Notes: a model not told the origin generated them from the letters alone. 64,000 nt of DNA from Choanephora cucurbitarum (GCA_025331435.1 JAIWNI010000020.1:248001-312000), one strand, 5' to 3'; shown: positions 22,501 through 32,711, counted from the stretch's first letter. Translations and numbers: made by a program.

Positions 22501-24597
22501 GCGATAATCAGGGTTGACCTTGCGAGGATACAGATCCAATTTGAGCTCTACATAACTCCTTGGCTGAATTGTGATTTCTCCTCTCAAGCAGTTGAGTACT
22601 TTTGAGCTAAACTGAAGCTCTACTCGAGCCAAAATATCTGAGCGATTAAAAATGTTGATGGGTAGAGATTTAAGTGTGCCCACATCAGTATCACCAAAGT
22701 TGATAATTTTTGGAATTGCTTCTACAAAGGAAGTACAAGTTCTAGCTTTACATTGTATCACTTTTTTTTCCTTTGGCTCTTCTGTTCGAAAAGTACCGTA
22801 TTCAAGCAAGATACGAAAGTTTTTACGAATCAGCTGGCCGGCGTTAAAATCGTTTATAGAGGCATCTTTTTGTGGACGATAAGAGACTTGAATTGTGCGC
22901 TCAGTACCAGGTTTGAGTAATAGATCTTCAATGCGAGTGTAACTTTCTGTAGTACTAAGAGGTACGGACGCAATGTTTGTGAGGGTGACAGCAGCGTTTG
23001 CGGGGTTAGTATTATTGGTACCAGTGATTGAAGACGACATGTTTGTCACGCTATCAGTAACAGAGCTTGTTTCAGTTAGCATGCCTCCATCCACACTCAT
23101 CAATCCTAGGCCAATATCTGAATCAGAGTCTTCAGGTATAGTTGGCGGTTGTGAAGGAAACTGAATGCGAGAATTACTAGGTGAGTCTGCAACAGGAAGA
23201 GGTGAATAGGTTTCACTTCCGGCACCAATGTGCTCACTATTATGTGCTCGAAGTAAAGTAGGTGAGGTAGATCGTGAACTCAATTCACTGTTGGGCGCTG
23301 AGAGTTCGCTAAATGTTGTGTGTGTAGTAACAGGTGTATTAAAGCCTGCTGTACGACTACCACCATTATTACTAAACTTGCGTCGTATGGAGCTGATGCG
23401 GCTACTAGGTTCAACAACAGCATCCCTTTCAGTAGCATCCTGCTTGATGTCAAAAATAACTTCAGCTCCCTCGGGTATAAAGCGAATCTCGACAGGCGAT
23501 TCACTGACATTGTTAAGCACGATTTGCTGAATGGCCCAGCTGCCAGAAACACAGTCTCCAAAGTCAATTACGTTGCCGCTGCTAATCATCAAAGTTTCCT
23601 TTCTGAGTACAGATCGAACAGTGGCATGCATTTTGATTTGTATCACATTGCGCGAGTCATTGACATTTTCGAGTTGCAAGTCATAATTGAACTCACCCAC
23701 TTCTTTGGGCATAAACAATATACGCACTTGCTTGCTTTGATAGCTAGGGATAGGATCGTTATTCAATGGTTCTTCAGTCTCAGCATCTACAAATTGAAGC
23801 CAATCTGATTTGGAGAGGTCGATTGTATTGAGTAACCAATAAAGATCAATTTCGGATTTGTTCTGTATGCTAAAGTCCTTATAATATGTCTCGCCCAAAA
23901 CACAATCCTCAAAATTAAGCCCAGTTTCTACAGCATCTGTCCAAAGAGCAGATTGACAGACGCTTGCTCTAAATTTGACAGATACTTGATAATCGGCCAA
24001 ACTTGAAGTTGCCAGCACATCTCTAGCACCTTCTTCTATGGTTGTGGCTGTTGCACTATAATAACCGAAAAAGAATAAACTGCCTGTCACATTGAACATG
24101 TTGTAAGTTTCCGTCATGTCATCTGGCACAGTGTGTTCACCAAAATCATCTTCTTCGTCTGTACTGTCAGGTCTTTCAGGCAAGAAAGTCAGCACTAAAG
24201 AACGGCATTGACCTGGTGCTAATTCAATCTCATCCACATGATTGATCAAGTTAAACAGTTGATTGAAGGGGTATTTTTCAGCTTCTCGAGACCAATTTAC
24301 TGTGTTTGTTGAAGTGTCAATCTCAAATGTTTCTGGAATACTGCGTATATTTTCGTTTTCCAGTTGAAAGGCAATCTGGTTGCGCAAATTGGATCGCATC
24401 TTGACAAGAATAAACTGATCCGAGAGGTTTCGTAACTCTATACGTCTAAGTGCATGAAGACCGTTTAAGTAGACATTGTCCAAAGTGATTCGACCTTGAA
24501 CGTTAGTCAGTTCAAACATGGGTGAAGCTGCTACGTTTTTGTCGTGGTTGGATGATGGGACTGTTGCTGGAGAATCGCTTGTTTGAGCATTGTTCAT
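16576..24597 (-). CDS. Giant intronless protein with multiple ASH/MSP-like beta-sandwich repeats
   Basis: One uninterrupted frame of 2,673 residues from ATG 24597 to the TAA at 16576. Repeats of the type hydrophobic-x-FG...(about 12-20)...NxS/N recur along it: VIDFGDCVSGSWAIQQIVLNN, INFGDTDVGTLKSLPINIFN, FLDFGSIALNSPSLRTFTVEN, INFGLVERNERHAKTIVLHN, LDLGFSYVDPGSKYS, INLGYTDLLQKEFYGAFTIRN and IDLGKIGHSTSYKPARFEFH. This pattern is that of ASPM-SPD2-Hydin (PapD/MSP-like) domains. Between them are Ser/Thr/Ala-rich linkers (about residues 400-550 and 800-1,100) and a charged coiled coil (EEEIENLEQKLKIAKRKAQ) near residue 1,450. No membrane segment or catalytic motif was seen. The function is unknown to me; scaffold proteins of this type act at centrosomes and cilia in animals. 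Confidence 0.8.
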   Translation of the reverse strand: MNNAQTSDSPATVPSSNHDKNVAASPMFELTNVQGRITLDNVYLNGLHALRRIELRNLSDQFILVKMRSNLRNQIAFQLENENIRSIPETFEIDTSTNTVNWSREAEKYPFNQLFNLINHVDEIELAPGQCRSLVLTFLPERPDSTDEEDDFGEHTVPDDMTETYNMFNVTGSLFFFGYYSATATTIEEGARDVLATSSLADYQVSVKFRASVCQSALWTDAVETGLNFEDCVLGETYYKDFSIQNKSEIDLYWLLNTIDLSKSDWLQFVDAETEEPLNNDPIPSYQSKQVRILFMPKEVGEFNYDLQLENVNDSRNVIQIKMHATVRSVLRKETLMISSGNVIDFGDCVSGSWAIQQIVLNNVSESPVEIRFIPEGAEVIFDIKQDATERDAVVEPSSRISSIRRKFSNNGGSRTAGFNTPVTTHTTFSELSAPNSELSSRSTSPTLLRAHNSEHIGAGSETYSPLPVADSPSNSRIQFPSQPPTIPEDSDSDIGLGLMSVDGGMLTETSSVTDSVTNMSSSITGTNNTNPANAAVTLTNIASVPLSTTESYTRIEDLLLKPGTERTIQVSYRPQKDASINDFNAGQLIRKNFRILLEYGTFRTEEPKEKKVIQCKARTCTSFVEAIPKIINFGDTDVGTLKSLPINIFNRSDILARVELQFSSKVLNCLRGEITIQPRSYVELKLDLYPRKVNPDYRKQITLVNFLNKDNDQIIEVHSTNIDKNRVTFHSLFYRILTATGANFLDFGSIALNSPSLRTFTVENIRDKPLSLEITTSLPEDIAIYTRNKNRSKESGSANVSSTNNASTVASIASTAPLGSTAVSTLASSATLAAASINTTSSSKLSKSITAESVKKGDALADASASPTNSNRKRSKLLLESISNRRMNKLVTEAGSTDLEAINNRHSSETKNGLMMARHFRHSIQQLKMNQTHSSTAYLDLALPPLHSLKFYRQKMIQIRSDMNFLNKQGRSEDGNFQEDKSERQVSKKSMLLNSPLSLLSKTDLNGNRRLLRGNASHAMSLNIATSSVTTPGNATSAIGSVSAASPTSSVNAVPITNSKNTNTSSSNSGSGSKLSSSPSSLLSPSSAKRLEANRLENQNRQNNYGTRNAKTKRSLGITAARYKFRKNLDWSDIAGKSRVPFEDLISVLEHGSKTSPPLFPKQSAEEQFVRYQLAWRRELDRLVEKGVLVRTSIVDVDPRGEEEVIVVITPCGATKPHIQSAPKKQDARIFLRLVEFDRNIEQTEFENLLDLNQTDIPVREVIVRSQLCRSVMDLGQKNINFGLVERNERHAKTIVLHNRSETPLLYAIRKSGSIASGDINLDVGRYGVVRSYGKREVEFVFEPTLSGPFMEKLIIENIRDRTNDQVLLLKAQVRKPSTFLIKSLEMSFGLCLVDQPCRRTETIVLTNTNKQSRMFEVRVDPNEVSFGRYYAEFEFDVKEDDTNTISKEAEEEIENLEQKLKIAKRKAQPDKIKKYLRKLAKLKNIDEDKIEASYDPDDGSAKKDVADLKQTEKEDVKDIETMSTHTANTSLTTNTVVFKKTAESVVFPLDAHASKTISVTFKPVLRPFQPEKMEDETITHEPISVKGRILVHEYKNTDVCKSIAYTAEVYADSTAYARALSAEKEVSPDTADDARIDQFSSVTNTTAHASNVDTTSLHTLPSQNIIDVSSSPSEDPKVLEEESTEALQLERNFFDGGRIELNQNAVFYVKITNESTEAIDFDFVVTEQPSVFDFSSSEDIKELLPGETKKIRYGLVPNRVGRQLHSFSIRNNHTGTLQPFTIQCLVHCGQYLSFPSLADEANGVLDLGFSYVDPGSKYSQVTPLLVENTSSQDVFLTCQSNLSHQVLIFMDEAGERGLVEMMPLKRGGMATVWVAVQPNLLTGYLGSSVDECRELVGGIKFSIFEKPSEDDDMLLMLTQTVKFTSIIGQSHLTVSDRIINLGYTDLLQKEFYGAFTIRNESGELPLDYEVECATGNIQLDRRGGTLNGWKGIKTRRDADLEYLNPEGNDSIADLSTPSTDTDMRRGSYDDPASVAAASSLTQITFRINAYRYGLLNEKLIVTNKRNSQEVFIIDVRLFVDCKKLDAWSLPSKTMLRGPQSANQHGYIGDDQTDHLEADPLPTIKWESLYICPVSHESEQETALQLMELSEQDTTRLCVREMDIANTSGQPMQLIAMSDIDITASFMVDEDKVKVVELEQAEGFLVQRSDQLALQPGQRIRIRLHSPSAEKLDEEGRSLALQGKSGSLKGMMVLFDARQNLEVFALELEALFCVSHTELSTRHIDLGKIGHSTSYKPARFEFHISNLADIPASYEICGPKFIQFTPLDRNGVAIKQKMFYIPSRKTQRVEGLLLPNEMPDQTSGIHRFDVRINNLRNNTNTMHLHLKCLMTVFELRFGRLSSNGEVVLPTLHHPIALQNALCDNWFVVHNKTDDDLRFEIGADITPELEPYVHLDVLSRYTNSPLNGDIAIGPQGSIEVRVRASPNEMSRLPRNRPELTDPLGVIIAKLWVTTCSVEEDEESRAKAREVIPVRCVLEETSTFSLSERRLDFKLVTYYQDGASETSLNNADCMPESCSLSIVNHASKASLRIKATVEGPAEFPAHEIVMISGLDPESQQGTIAPASTLTLSIAISNSKESMPGQLKLHIDDLDALGESRQTVIIYLTEIVWDL

Positions 24598-26276
24598 TAT
24601 ATTCTGTGATGCTCAGTGGTTGTGTTGATCTCGATAGTAGATGAGGTGGAGAGCTATTTGGAGAAACTGTATGAGTTTCTTCTGCAATTTTCCCCCCACT
24701 TATAATTCTATCATTCATACTTGGTATGTATTTACAATAATGAACTATGACTGAACTCTTCTTTCTAGCCTGCTTTCTTTTCAAATAAAGCTAGAAACAA
24801 TATGCAAATAGATAGAGAGTAAGATGGATATAGGAGGAGGGGAAAAGCAAGTTCTAAACGCCTGAAAAGAAAAATGTCAAGGTAGAAGAAAAAAGGCCAA
24901 CTTTGTGTCACGTGAGGTCTGAATGTCTGCAAGATCAAAATCTAAACATAAACATCTGATATAAAGCAACGCTCCAAAAATGGTTGATCCGAGCACAAAA
25001 TGTATTTTTCTCTTTTATAGAAAACAAAAAACTGGCTCTATTAGGCTTTTAATTCTTCGGTTACTTTGTAAGCTAACTTCGATTTGTATTCGCTCTTTGG
25101 CATAGCATACTGAGTCTTTTTATTGGTTAATATTTGTGTACGCGTTTATTTTGGGCTTTTCAAAAAAGAAACGACATTATACTCTTCAGAGTTTTCATTT
25201 TTTAATTGCCACTCTTTTTCTGCTTCTTCTAAGTAAAAATGCTCCTCATGGCGCTTTTCTTCTGAAGGAATAAGCAGCGTTATAAGTTACTGAATTATCA
25301 ATACTTTTGTTGGCTTCGTCAATTGTATGCTGAAATACAGTAGCAGCTTTACTTAAGAGTGTTCATGTTCTTGAGAAGTACACTCTTATATTTGGCATAC
25401 CCTCAAATCGAACGGTATTTCAGCGCTTGAAGCAATCTTCAAGTTAAAGAACTGCAATCTTATATTAAGTATACTCTTAAATCAAACCTTTAAATCGAGC
25501 GACTACTGTAACTCTCCAAGCCGAGTCTCTAGCTGTTTCTTAGTGTGACAGAAACCTACGATAGGCACTTTACCCTGTACGTTTTTCTTATCAGATCTTA
25601 TAGCCTAGTGTTAAATCAATCCCTTTGATTTGACTCAGGATAGACATAGATCTCGTCCATTTGCGTTTTGAGGGTATTTGGACATAGCACACTTCTTGAT
25701 ATTGAGGCGATCATGAAGACAATTCTCAATACTGAGCCTAGTTAGTTCTTGCCGCCTCTGCACATAACTGCTCTATATAAACTCTCGAATCAATATTTGA
25801 TTACTTTGAAAGGTTGGCTAAAAATATACATCTGATCATGGATCGTTTGTTTTTTAAAAGATAATGAGAGTCATTGCTTTCTCTCTCCAATACTAATATA
25901 CTTATAAGATAAGACTGAAATAGCCTTAGTCTCCTCACTCTCCAACAGTGATTAGAGGAAGTTTATTTTTGGAAAAGAATTACCAGTTTTTGAGTTTTTC
26001 CATTTTAAGTATTATCTAATTCCAGATAGGTAATGTGAACTTTTTCGCTTTAAGTAAAAAGCATAAAGTAAAGAAGGCTGTCATATATAATGCGTTTGTC
26101 ACCATATTTGAGCTATAAACGAATTTGTCATGCTCTGTTTTAGCGGTGTATATGCAATCTTTTTTCTTTAAATAAGAAATGAAAGTAACATTTATAGACT
26201 TAAGTCGTATGCGATAGTATATATAATTATTGTCACGCCATTTGGTTTGTCTGTTTGGATAGAGCAGTGTTGCATT
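24598..26276. other. Intergenic, contains a MITE
   Basis: Upstream region of the ASH-repeat gene and downstream of the HMG-box gene. The only structure I recognise is the TA-flanked MITE at 25338-25508. Confidence 0.5.
25338..25508. mobile_element. 171-bp TA-flanked MITE (Tc1/mariner-like ends)
   Basis: The element starts CAGTAGCAGCTTTACTTAAG and ends so that its reverse complement starts CAGTAGTCGCTCGATTTAA. Both ends are directly preceded or followed by TA (25336-25337 and 25509-25510), the target duplication of Tc1/mariner transposons. Inverted repeats are imperfect beyond the first six bases but share TTAAGAGT further in. A shorter hairpin (AAGAGTGT...ACACTCTT) lies inside the left end. 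A diverged relative of the left 100 bp occurs at 43301. It is too short to encode a transposase. Confidence 0.6.
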
Positions 26277-28000
26277 TCAATCCAAATTAACATGCTTGTT
26301 GTTCACTTCATCAGATAATTTATAAAATACTTGAGAATGAAAATCCTGTAATTCATTTGCCTCTCTTTCTTCCTCTTCTTCTTCATCTGAAGCATGAGAC
26401 AGCTTTTCCTCGTGTTTGTCTAGATTGTTTTTTGCCATATAGACTCTCATTTCTTGGGCATAACGTGCTTTGTCTAATTCTGCTTTTTGCTTCCAAGGCA
26501 ATCGCTCCTCAGCTGACATAGCATGCCATGTTCTGGAAATGCTTTTGCTAATCGGCCCTACTGTGGAGCCTGGGAATTTTGCCGATACTTGTGGGTAAAC
26601 AGAAGCCAAATAATGTAAATAAGCAGACATGGGATGTTTGGGTGCAAAGGGATGCTTGTATCGCTTTTTCTTACGACCTCTAGGATCTTTTTGACCATTC
26701 AAAAGAGAATTTTTTGCCTTTCTTTTTGAAGCTTCAATTATTAGTGTGGATTTTGAGTTGTCAGCAGGCATCGCTTGAACCAAAGAAAAAGTCTGTTTTG
26801 GCGCCAAGTTTTGCTTATTTGGTTTTGGGTTACGTTTAGCTTCTGCTAGCTCTGCCTTTGATCTTCGGGTATATATGAAATCTGGATGCTTTTTTAGGTG
26901 TTCTTGTTTTAGTACAGATGCCTCTTGAACGTAACGACTGCGCTGATCCTAATGGTCATGTTAGTTGAGCTTGTCTTGTGTACATGTCTTCATCTATTTT
27001 TCTTCCATTCTAGATATCTTACATTTGGAAGAACCTTCCAGTTGTCTCCTATTTCTTTGCTGATTTCAGCCACTGTCATTCTTGGCGAAGTTTGAAGAAG
27101 TTTTCTTCGCATATCTCGATTGAAGAGCAAATAGGCATTAGGTGGTCTCTTTGGTTTTTCTGAATTTCTTGCCTTAGTAGATGAAGACACAGTTGCTTTT
27201 GTCTCATCCGAATTTTCATCCTCTTCTTTGATATTTGGAAGAGTAAAAGATGAGTGAGCTATTGATACTGGGGGTATAAAAGTAGATGAAGGTAGATTCG
27301 TGGTAATAGGAGCATTTGTGGGCAAAGATGGAGGAAGTCCTACAAATGGCATCTGCTGTTTTAGGGCGTTGATAGAAGCAAACCGCGAGAATGGCCTACG
27401 TTGACTATGGCCCATTGCTTCTTCTTTTTCTTCTTTCATTGCTTCTTGAATGGCTTCAGGTGAAACTATATGCATTGGCGGACTGTCCAACAATTCTTTG
27501 CATTCTTCATGTTGTAGAAGAGTTGAAATCATGTCAAATGATTTCGTAGTCTTCTCATGGATAAGTATTGTTGACTAGATAGAGTCGTCAATTTTCTTTT
27601 GATTTACCACTCAAAAACAAAGACTTTTTCACAAATAAATACTTGCTTTGTTTAAATTTATTTCCTGAGCCTTTTTTTCCCGCTGTTTGGGTATCGCAAG
27701 CAATGGAGGAAATGCCATGTTGTTTGGTGTTGTAGTTGGAAGTGTGTTATAGTTTGCAGACGGTTCAGTTAGTATAGACTCATTTGGGTTGCACACATCA
27801 TGCGCATAATTCGAAATAGTCTGTCATTTAATAGAAAACAATACCAATTTTTAGTCTTGAACATGAATGAAAGACTACAGAAATACCTTTCTCTGATCAA
27901 GTGTGTCTGCAATAAATGGATGTTGGAACGTGAATGGCAGATTGACTTGATGTATATTTGTTTCAAGCATACTGTAATTGAGAGTGTTGTATTGGGACAT
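26277..28000 (-). CDS. Protein with two HMG boxes
   Basis: Four exons on the minus strand: 28000-27887, 27820-27647, 27574-27023, 26948-26277; 503 residues. Introns are 66, 72 and 74 nt. The 72-nt one (27575-27646) needs a GC donor (AAA/GCAAGT); no GT donor there keeps the frame. HMG box 1 (about residues 236-310) reads PKRPPNAYLLFNRDMRRKL...ISKEIGDNWKVLPNDQRSRY and continues with a YTRR-like end, the MATA/SOX-type pattern. HMG box 2 (about 380-445) reads HPMSAYLHYLASVYP...SRTWHAMSAEERLPWKQKA. An acidic stretch (SDEEEEEERE) follows. The protein is probably nuclear and DNA-bending. It is not the Mucorales sex locus as far as neighbours show, since no tptA or rnhA gene flanks it. Confidence 0.82.
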
Positions 28001-29315
28001 AAATAGCTGAAGAGAAATGAAGAAAAAAGAAAAAGAACGAAACAGAAAGAAAAAGGAATCACAACAGAGTAATGTGATGCACAAATAGACAAGGTTAAGC
28101 CCGCTTTGTTCAGACTGCATTTTCTCACATATCATGCAATTTTAAAAGAATAAAGAAAAAAAGGGGCACAAAGACGTTGCACAGACAGAGAAAAAGCAGG
28201 CTATGTTGTTAGTCATTGTTCATTTCAATGATCACTTCCTTCTTTTAGTACTACAGACCTAAACCTCATGACACCAGAGTTTAACTTATTGTATTTGGAG
28301 TTTTCGGCCGCCTTCTTGTAGACGAGAGAATAACGTTCAATTAAGATTGAGGGCTAAAGAGTAAGGTAGTTTCAAATGCATGGCTTTGTCTAACTGCTTT
28401 AATTTATTAGGCAATGATAGCGGCTAATTGTCTCGTTTGCAAATATGATTCAAGATGCTTCATCTGACTAAATCAAGCAATGATCTCATCAAGCTCATCA
28501 TATACCAATTATTTTATAAGAATTCTGTAAGTTACAGGTAACATTTTTTTTGAATCACAATGATCAGCAACAATCATTTTCTTGTTCAACCTGAGAAATA
28601 GGTTTATGTTGAAAAATGGTTATGGGTAGTCATTTTGTCTTGTTACTTTCCTTTTTATTTAATTCTTACTATGATAGAAATAAGTTATGAGGCAGCTTTT
28701 AATAGATGCTTGTATTATCTCAAAACTTTATATAATCGCATGTTAAAAGAGAACATGATTACGTAAAAGAACATCAATGTGATGCTATTCTTTGCACTGT
28801 TGGTTCTATTGAGAGTATATGCACACATGTTAGCATCAGAAAGCTTTTTATACGCAAAATCCAGTAGTTTGTGATAGCTTGTAGTTATTTGGTAAGAAAA
28901 CAATACAAAGCAAGATTCAGCTTGCATTGTTTCTTTCTTGAAATGGAGCGAAGAATAGCTTTATGTTTATGACACAAGATACTTATTGTGTACTTGTCGA
29001 GGTTTTCCACTCAGTTTCAAGGTTTGAATAAGAGGCATAATAGGCTTCACTGCTTGGTTTAGCAAGTTTCTATCGAGGCACTCTCTTCCTCTTTTTTCGG
29101 TTTTATCCTTCTCCTGAAAATAATGGGAAATGCTTAATTTGAAGGGTCTTTTAAGCGTGTTGTACAGATGGGGTTGCGTTACATTGTGTACCTATTTTGT
29201 TAGAGCTGAGTTCCCCACTAAACTTCAATCTTATTTTTCTTTCTTTCATATTTTCTTCTGCTCTTTTTTTCTTTTCTTTCTTCAACTTGCTAGAAACAGA
29301 TCATAATCGAATAGA
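28001..29315. other. Intergenic, divergent promoter space
   Basis: Between the HMG-box gene (minus) and the Bro1-domain gene (plus). The part next to ATG 28000 is a strong pyrimidine tract on the minus strand. Nothing else recognised; open frames here are short and not conserved-looking. Confidence 0.45.
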
Positions 29316-32018
29316 ATGTCTGATATCTCACAGAACATGTTTCTTAGTATTCCGCTAAAGCAATCGAATCAGCTAGTTTGGGCACCTTACTTGCTGAATT
29401 ATATTCGAACAAGTTATGCAGAAGATCCAGCGCAATATGAAGCAGATGCAAACCTGCTGGAAGCATTAAGAAATCATGTAATTAATCAACCGTTTGATGC
29501 TCGTTTTGCTATCGAGGATCTATCCATGTAAAAAAAAAAGAGAGAAAGAACACCAAAGAAGACCGAAAACTAAAAAAAAGAAAACTTTACTTTTAGATAT
29601 TTGAGTCAACTTACTTTTTTAAGTTCCCGATTTCCCTCGAATGTAAGTCTCATAAGAGCATAATTTTTTTCTTGAATCACAAACTATAAATTTTTATTGA
29701 TCAATCAAAGATGGAAATCGATTTTCAATGGTCATCAATCTTAAGTTCACAGAAAGAGCCTGGTATGGATGAACCATGATTTGCAATCGAAAACAGAAAA
29801 ATCAGTGATTGACTTACAAAAGAAAAAGACGTTAGGCACAACTTAAATTACGAAAGAGCATGCATTCTTTATAGAATAGCTGCAGTTTATTGCAAGCTGG
29901 GCTGCTCACAAGGTCAGGTTTCAACTGAAGACATGCGAAAATCGTGTCAGTTTTTTCAAGTAAGCAGAAGGGAAACTAAAGAAAGATGGAAATCACATAT
30001 AGCATTAAGATAAATATGAACTCGTTGTAGAATGCTGCAGGTTGCCTCAAATACTTGGCTGAAAACATTGTCCCTGAACTTAGGGAGGAGCCAACTCAAG
30101 ACTTGAACATAATGGCCGCTATTGAGACTCTGGTCATGGCACAAGCTCATGAGTGCATCTGGACTAAAGCAGTAATGGAACATATGAAACACGGGACAAT
30201 AGCGCGCTTAAGTCTCAAAGTTTCGGATCTCTATCATAATTTTTTTGAAAGTGCTTCAGATCTTCCTGCAGAATGGAGATTGTATGCAGAAATCAAATTC
30301 AACTATTTCAGGGCTGAAGCACAATATCAGAAAGCGAACGAAGCTATTTCCTCTGGGAAATACGGTGAAGAAATTGCTAGACTTCGTATTGCCCAATCAT
30401 CTAACAATTTAGCTAGCCAACTGATCCGAGATCACCCATATTTGGCTCATCAGACTTTGGTGGACCGAGTTGCATCACTTAGCCATTCCATCAATAGAGA
30501 TATAGCTCGAGCAGAGAGAGACAATGATTTTGTTTATATGGAAGCAGTTCCTGAGCCAAACCAACTAGCACCCATTTTGAGATCAGATATGGTGAAGCCA
30601 GTTGTTCCGGCCTTTCTCTTGGATCCCAAGTATTGGTTGACTTTGGCCGAGCGGCCTAATGATAAGTTTTTTATTAAAAGACCTTTATTCGAAAAATTAC
30701 TTCCTTTTGCTGTTCATCAAGCTATTCAAACTTGTAACCAAAAAACGGAGAGCTTTGTCAAGACAGAGATTTGCAGAAAAGTGAAGATTCTTAAAGAAAG
30801 TCGCCAATTGTAAGCTCATGACAAAGTCGTAGGAAAAGGAAGATATTACTAATCAGTTTTTTTTTTTTTTTTTTTTTTTTTTTCAAAAAAACTACATCTC
30901 AGGTTACTACAGAATCTAAATTTGCCCTATACAATAGACATAATTGATTCTGTGCCATCAACGCTAAAAGAATATGCGGAGGAAGTGCAACATGAAGGAG
31001 GCATTCAATCACTTCAGGATATGCTTCATGTAATCCAAAATCTATCACATAAAACATTAGATTTAGTCAATGAAGGTTTCAATGTACTTGAAGAAGAAAA
31101 CGAACAGGATGTAGAAATGAATAGGCATTTTGGAAAACGTAAGTAGGTTGCTTATTAACTTCAATACCTAGTCTGATCATTTTTTCTTTTTGTTTAGTCT
31201 GGAGTCGTCCAACTTCTCGTTCGTTGACTCAACATTTACTGACAACGGGATCACAATACAACGACACAGTTCAAGCGGCACAAAAAGCTGATCGTATAGT
31301 ACAAGCTAAAGTCGATGCCTGGAGCAAAGCAATTACCATGTTATCAAGGCCTACAGATGAGATCCAACAACGTTTACCCAACTTGAATGAAAATGATTCA
31401 GACTACCAAGATATACATAAGGCTATTTTGAAGATAAGAGAAATTATAAGAGATCTTGATAAGCAGGCGTTGCAACAAAGTGACATAGAGGCAGAGGTTT
31501 TGGCAAAAAAAAGCGATGATGTTTCTTCCACGTTCATAAAGCGAGCCAATGAAATAACAAGAGGATCCTTTGTTGTGAAGCTTGAGCCAGAGCTGTTTGA
31601 GCCAGAAATTGAGCAACACCTAAGTGGTTATAAACCTTTTCAAGAAGCTATAGCTATATGCGAGCAAAAGCAAGATGAATTGCTTCAAACTGTGTCTACA
31701 CTATGTCATCAACTTGCTTCAACAGCTGAAGACATGCCTATACTAAAGAAACGAGAAAAAGCAATCTACAATTTAGAGTCAGCTTTTGCAAAATTTAAAG
31801 AAATAAGAACAAACTTAGTGGAAGGTATCAAGGTAAAGTTAGAAAGAGATACCTTTCGATGCTTACTTATATTACATCAATAGTTCTACTCGCAGTATAT
31901 GGATACACTCACCCAATTTAGAGATGAATGCAATGAATTTGCCCTATCAAGGAAGCTTGAATCAACAGAGCTAGAAAATGGTATATCGCCATCCCGTATG
32001 TTACTTTTAAAGAAATAA
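29316..32018 (+). CDS. Bro1-domain protein (ALIX / PalA-Rim20 type)
   Basis: Eight exons: 29316-29527, 29598-29643, 29711-29762, 29823-29959, 30031-30809, 30903-31138, 31198-31832, 31884-32018; 743 residues. The Bro1 domain opens with FLSIPLKQSNQLVWAPYLLNYI and continues with the diagnostic helices NYERACILYRIAAVYCKLG, QNAAGCLKYLAENIVPEL and MAQAHECIWTKAV. A V-type coiled domain follows from about residue 360. Bro1 domains bind Snf7/Vps32 of ESCRT-III. Rim20/PalA links ESCRT to ambient-pH signalling, while Bro1/ALIX serves multivesicular-body sorting; I cannot choose between them. A last exon beyond 32018 (acceptor near 32101) is possible and would replace the final ~8 residues. Confidence 0.85.
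30857..30883 (+). repeat. T27 homopolymer inside a Bro1-gene intron
   Basis: Twenty-seven consecutive T residues lie within the intron 30810-30902, about 20 bases before its acceptor, acting as an extreme polypyrimidine tract. Such a run is likely length-variable between strains. Confidence 0.9.
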
Positions 32019-32711
32019 ATACACCTTTCTAAAACTGAAACAATGTCTTGATGTTATCTTGGTCTTTAATCAATATTATTTTGTATTTAATGACAAAAGA
32101 CCTTTCTCAAAAGCGCTTTTCGAATTTAGTCCAAGATGCATCCAAGCACATCTCCAGTTCAAGAAATTTTGTATTATGTAGTCCGCATACATGAAGTAAA
32201 GCCAGAAAGTGGTTTCCTAATACATCTCCGAACCAAATAAAAAAAAAATATTTGAAGGTGGCTGTGAGTTATGTCTATGAATTTGAAAAAGCTAAACTGA
32301 TTCTAATAAAAGCAATCTCGAGAAATTCATAGGGTTAGTTGTCAAACCAAAAACATTTTTATAGTTGCTTCTGACAATGAAATTTAAAAAAAGGAAAAAA
32401 GAAACGGAAAGAGGCAAGCTTCATTTCGAAGAACCCTGAGTAAGATGCTGGTGAAAACATCGACCAATAGGAGGTTAATTGCAGGTTTTGAAAGAGTGAA
32501 TGTAGGTCCCCGAACAAAATAAATTTAGTTAGTTTAAAAATCAACATTAGTGTGCCTTATCTAAAGATCCTGATACAGCTTCTCTCCGCCAAAGTTTGTT
32601 ACCTTTTTTAGATTCTGAATTCTAAAAAAAAAGTTGACAGCTTTTCCTGTTTATTTATTTTTTAATTTGAATACAACACTTCTTTCTCTTCTTTGTAAAG
32701 TACAGATTTCA
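32019..32711. other. Intergenic upstream of nitrate reductase
   Basis: Promoter region of the nitrate reductase gene. One HGATAR-type site (TTATCT at 32557-32562, i.e. AGATAA on the minus strand) lies about 150 bp before the start codon; GATA factors of the AreA/Nit2 type activate this gene in other fungi. A single site is weak evidence. A possible alternative last exon of the Bro1 gene lies near 32101-32195. Confidence 0.35.

Noticed and set aside
26277..28000. HMG-box gene as the mating-type (sex) locus
   Set aside because: Neighbours are an ASH-repeat protein and a Bro1-domain protein, not the triose-phosphate transporter and RNA helicase that flank sexM/sexP in Mucorales.
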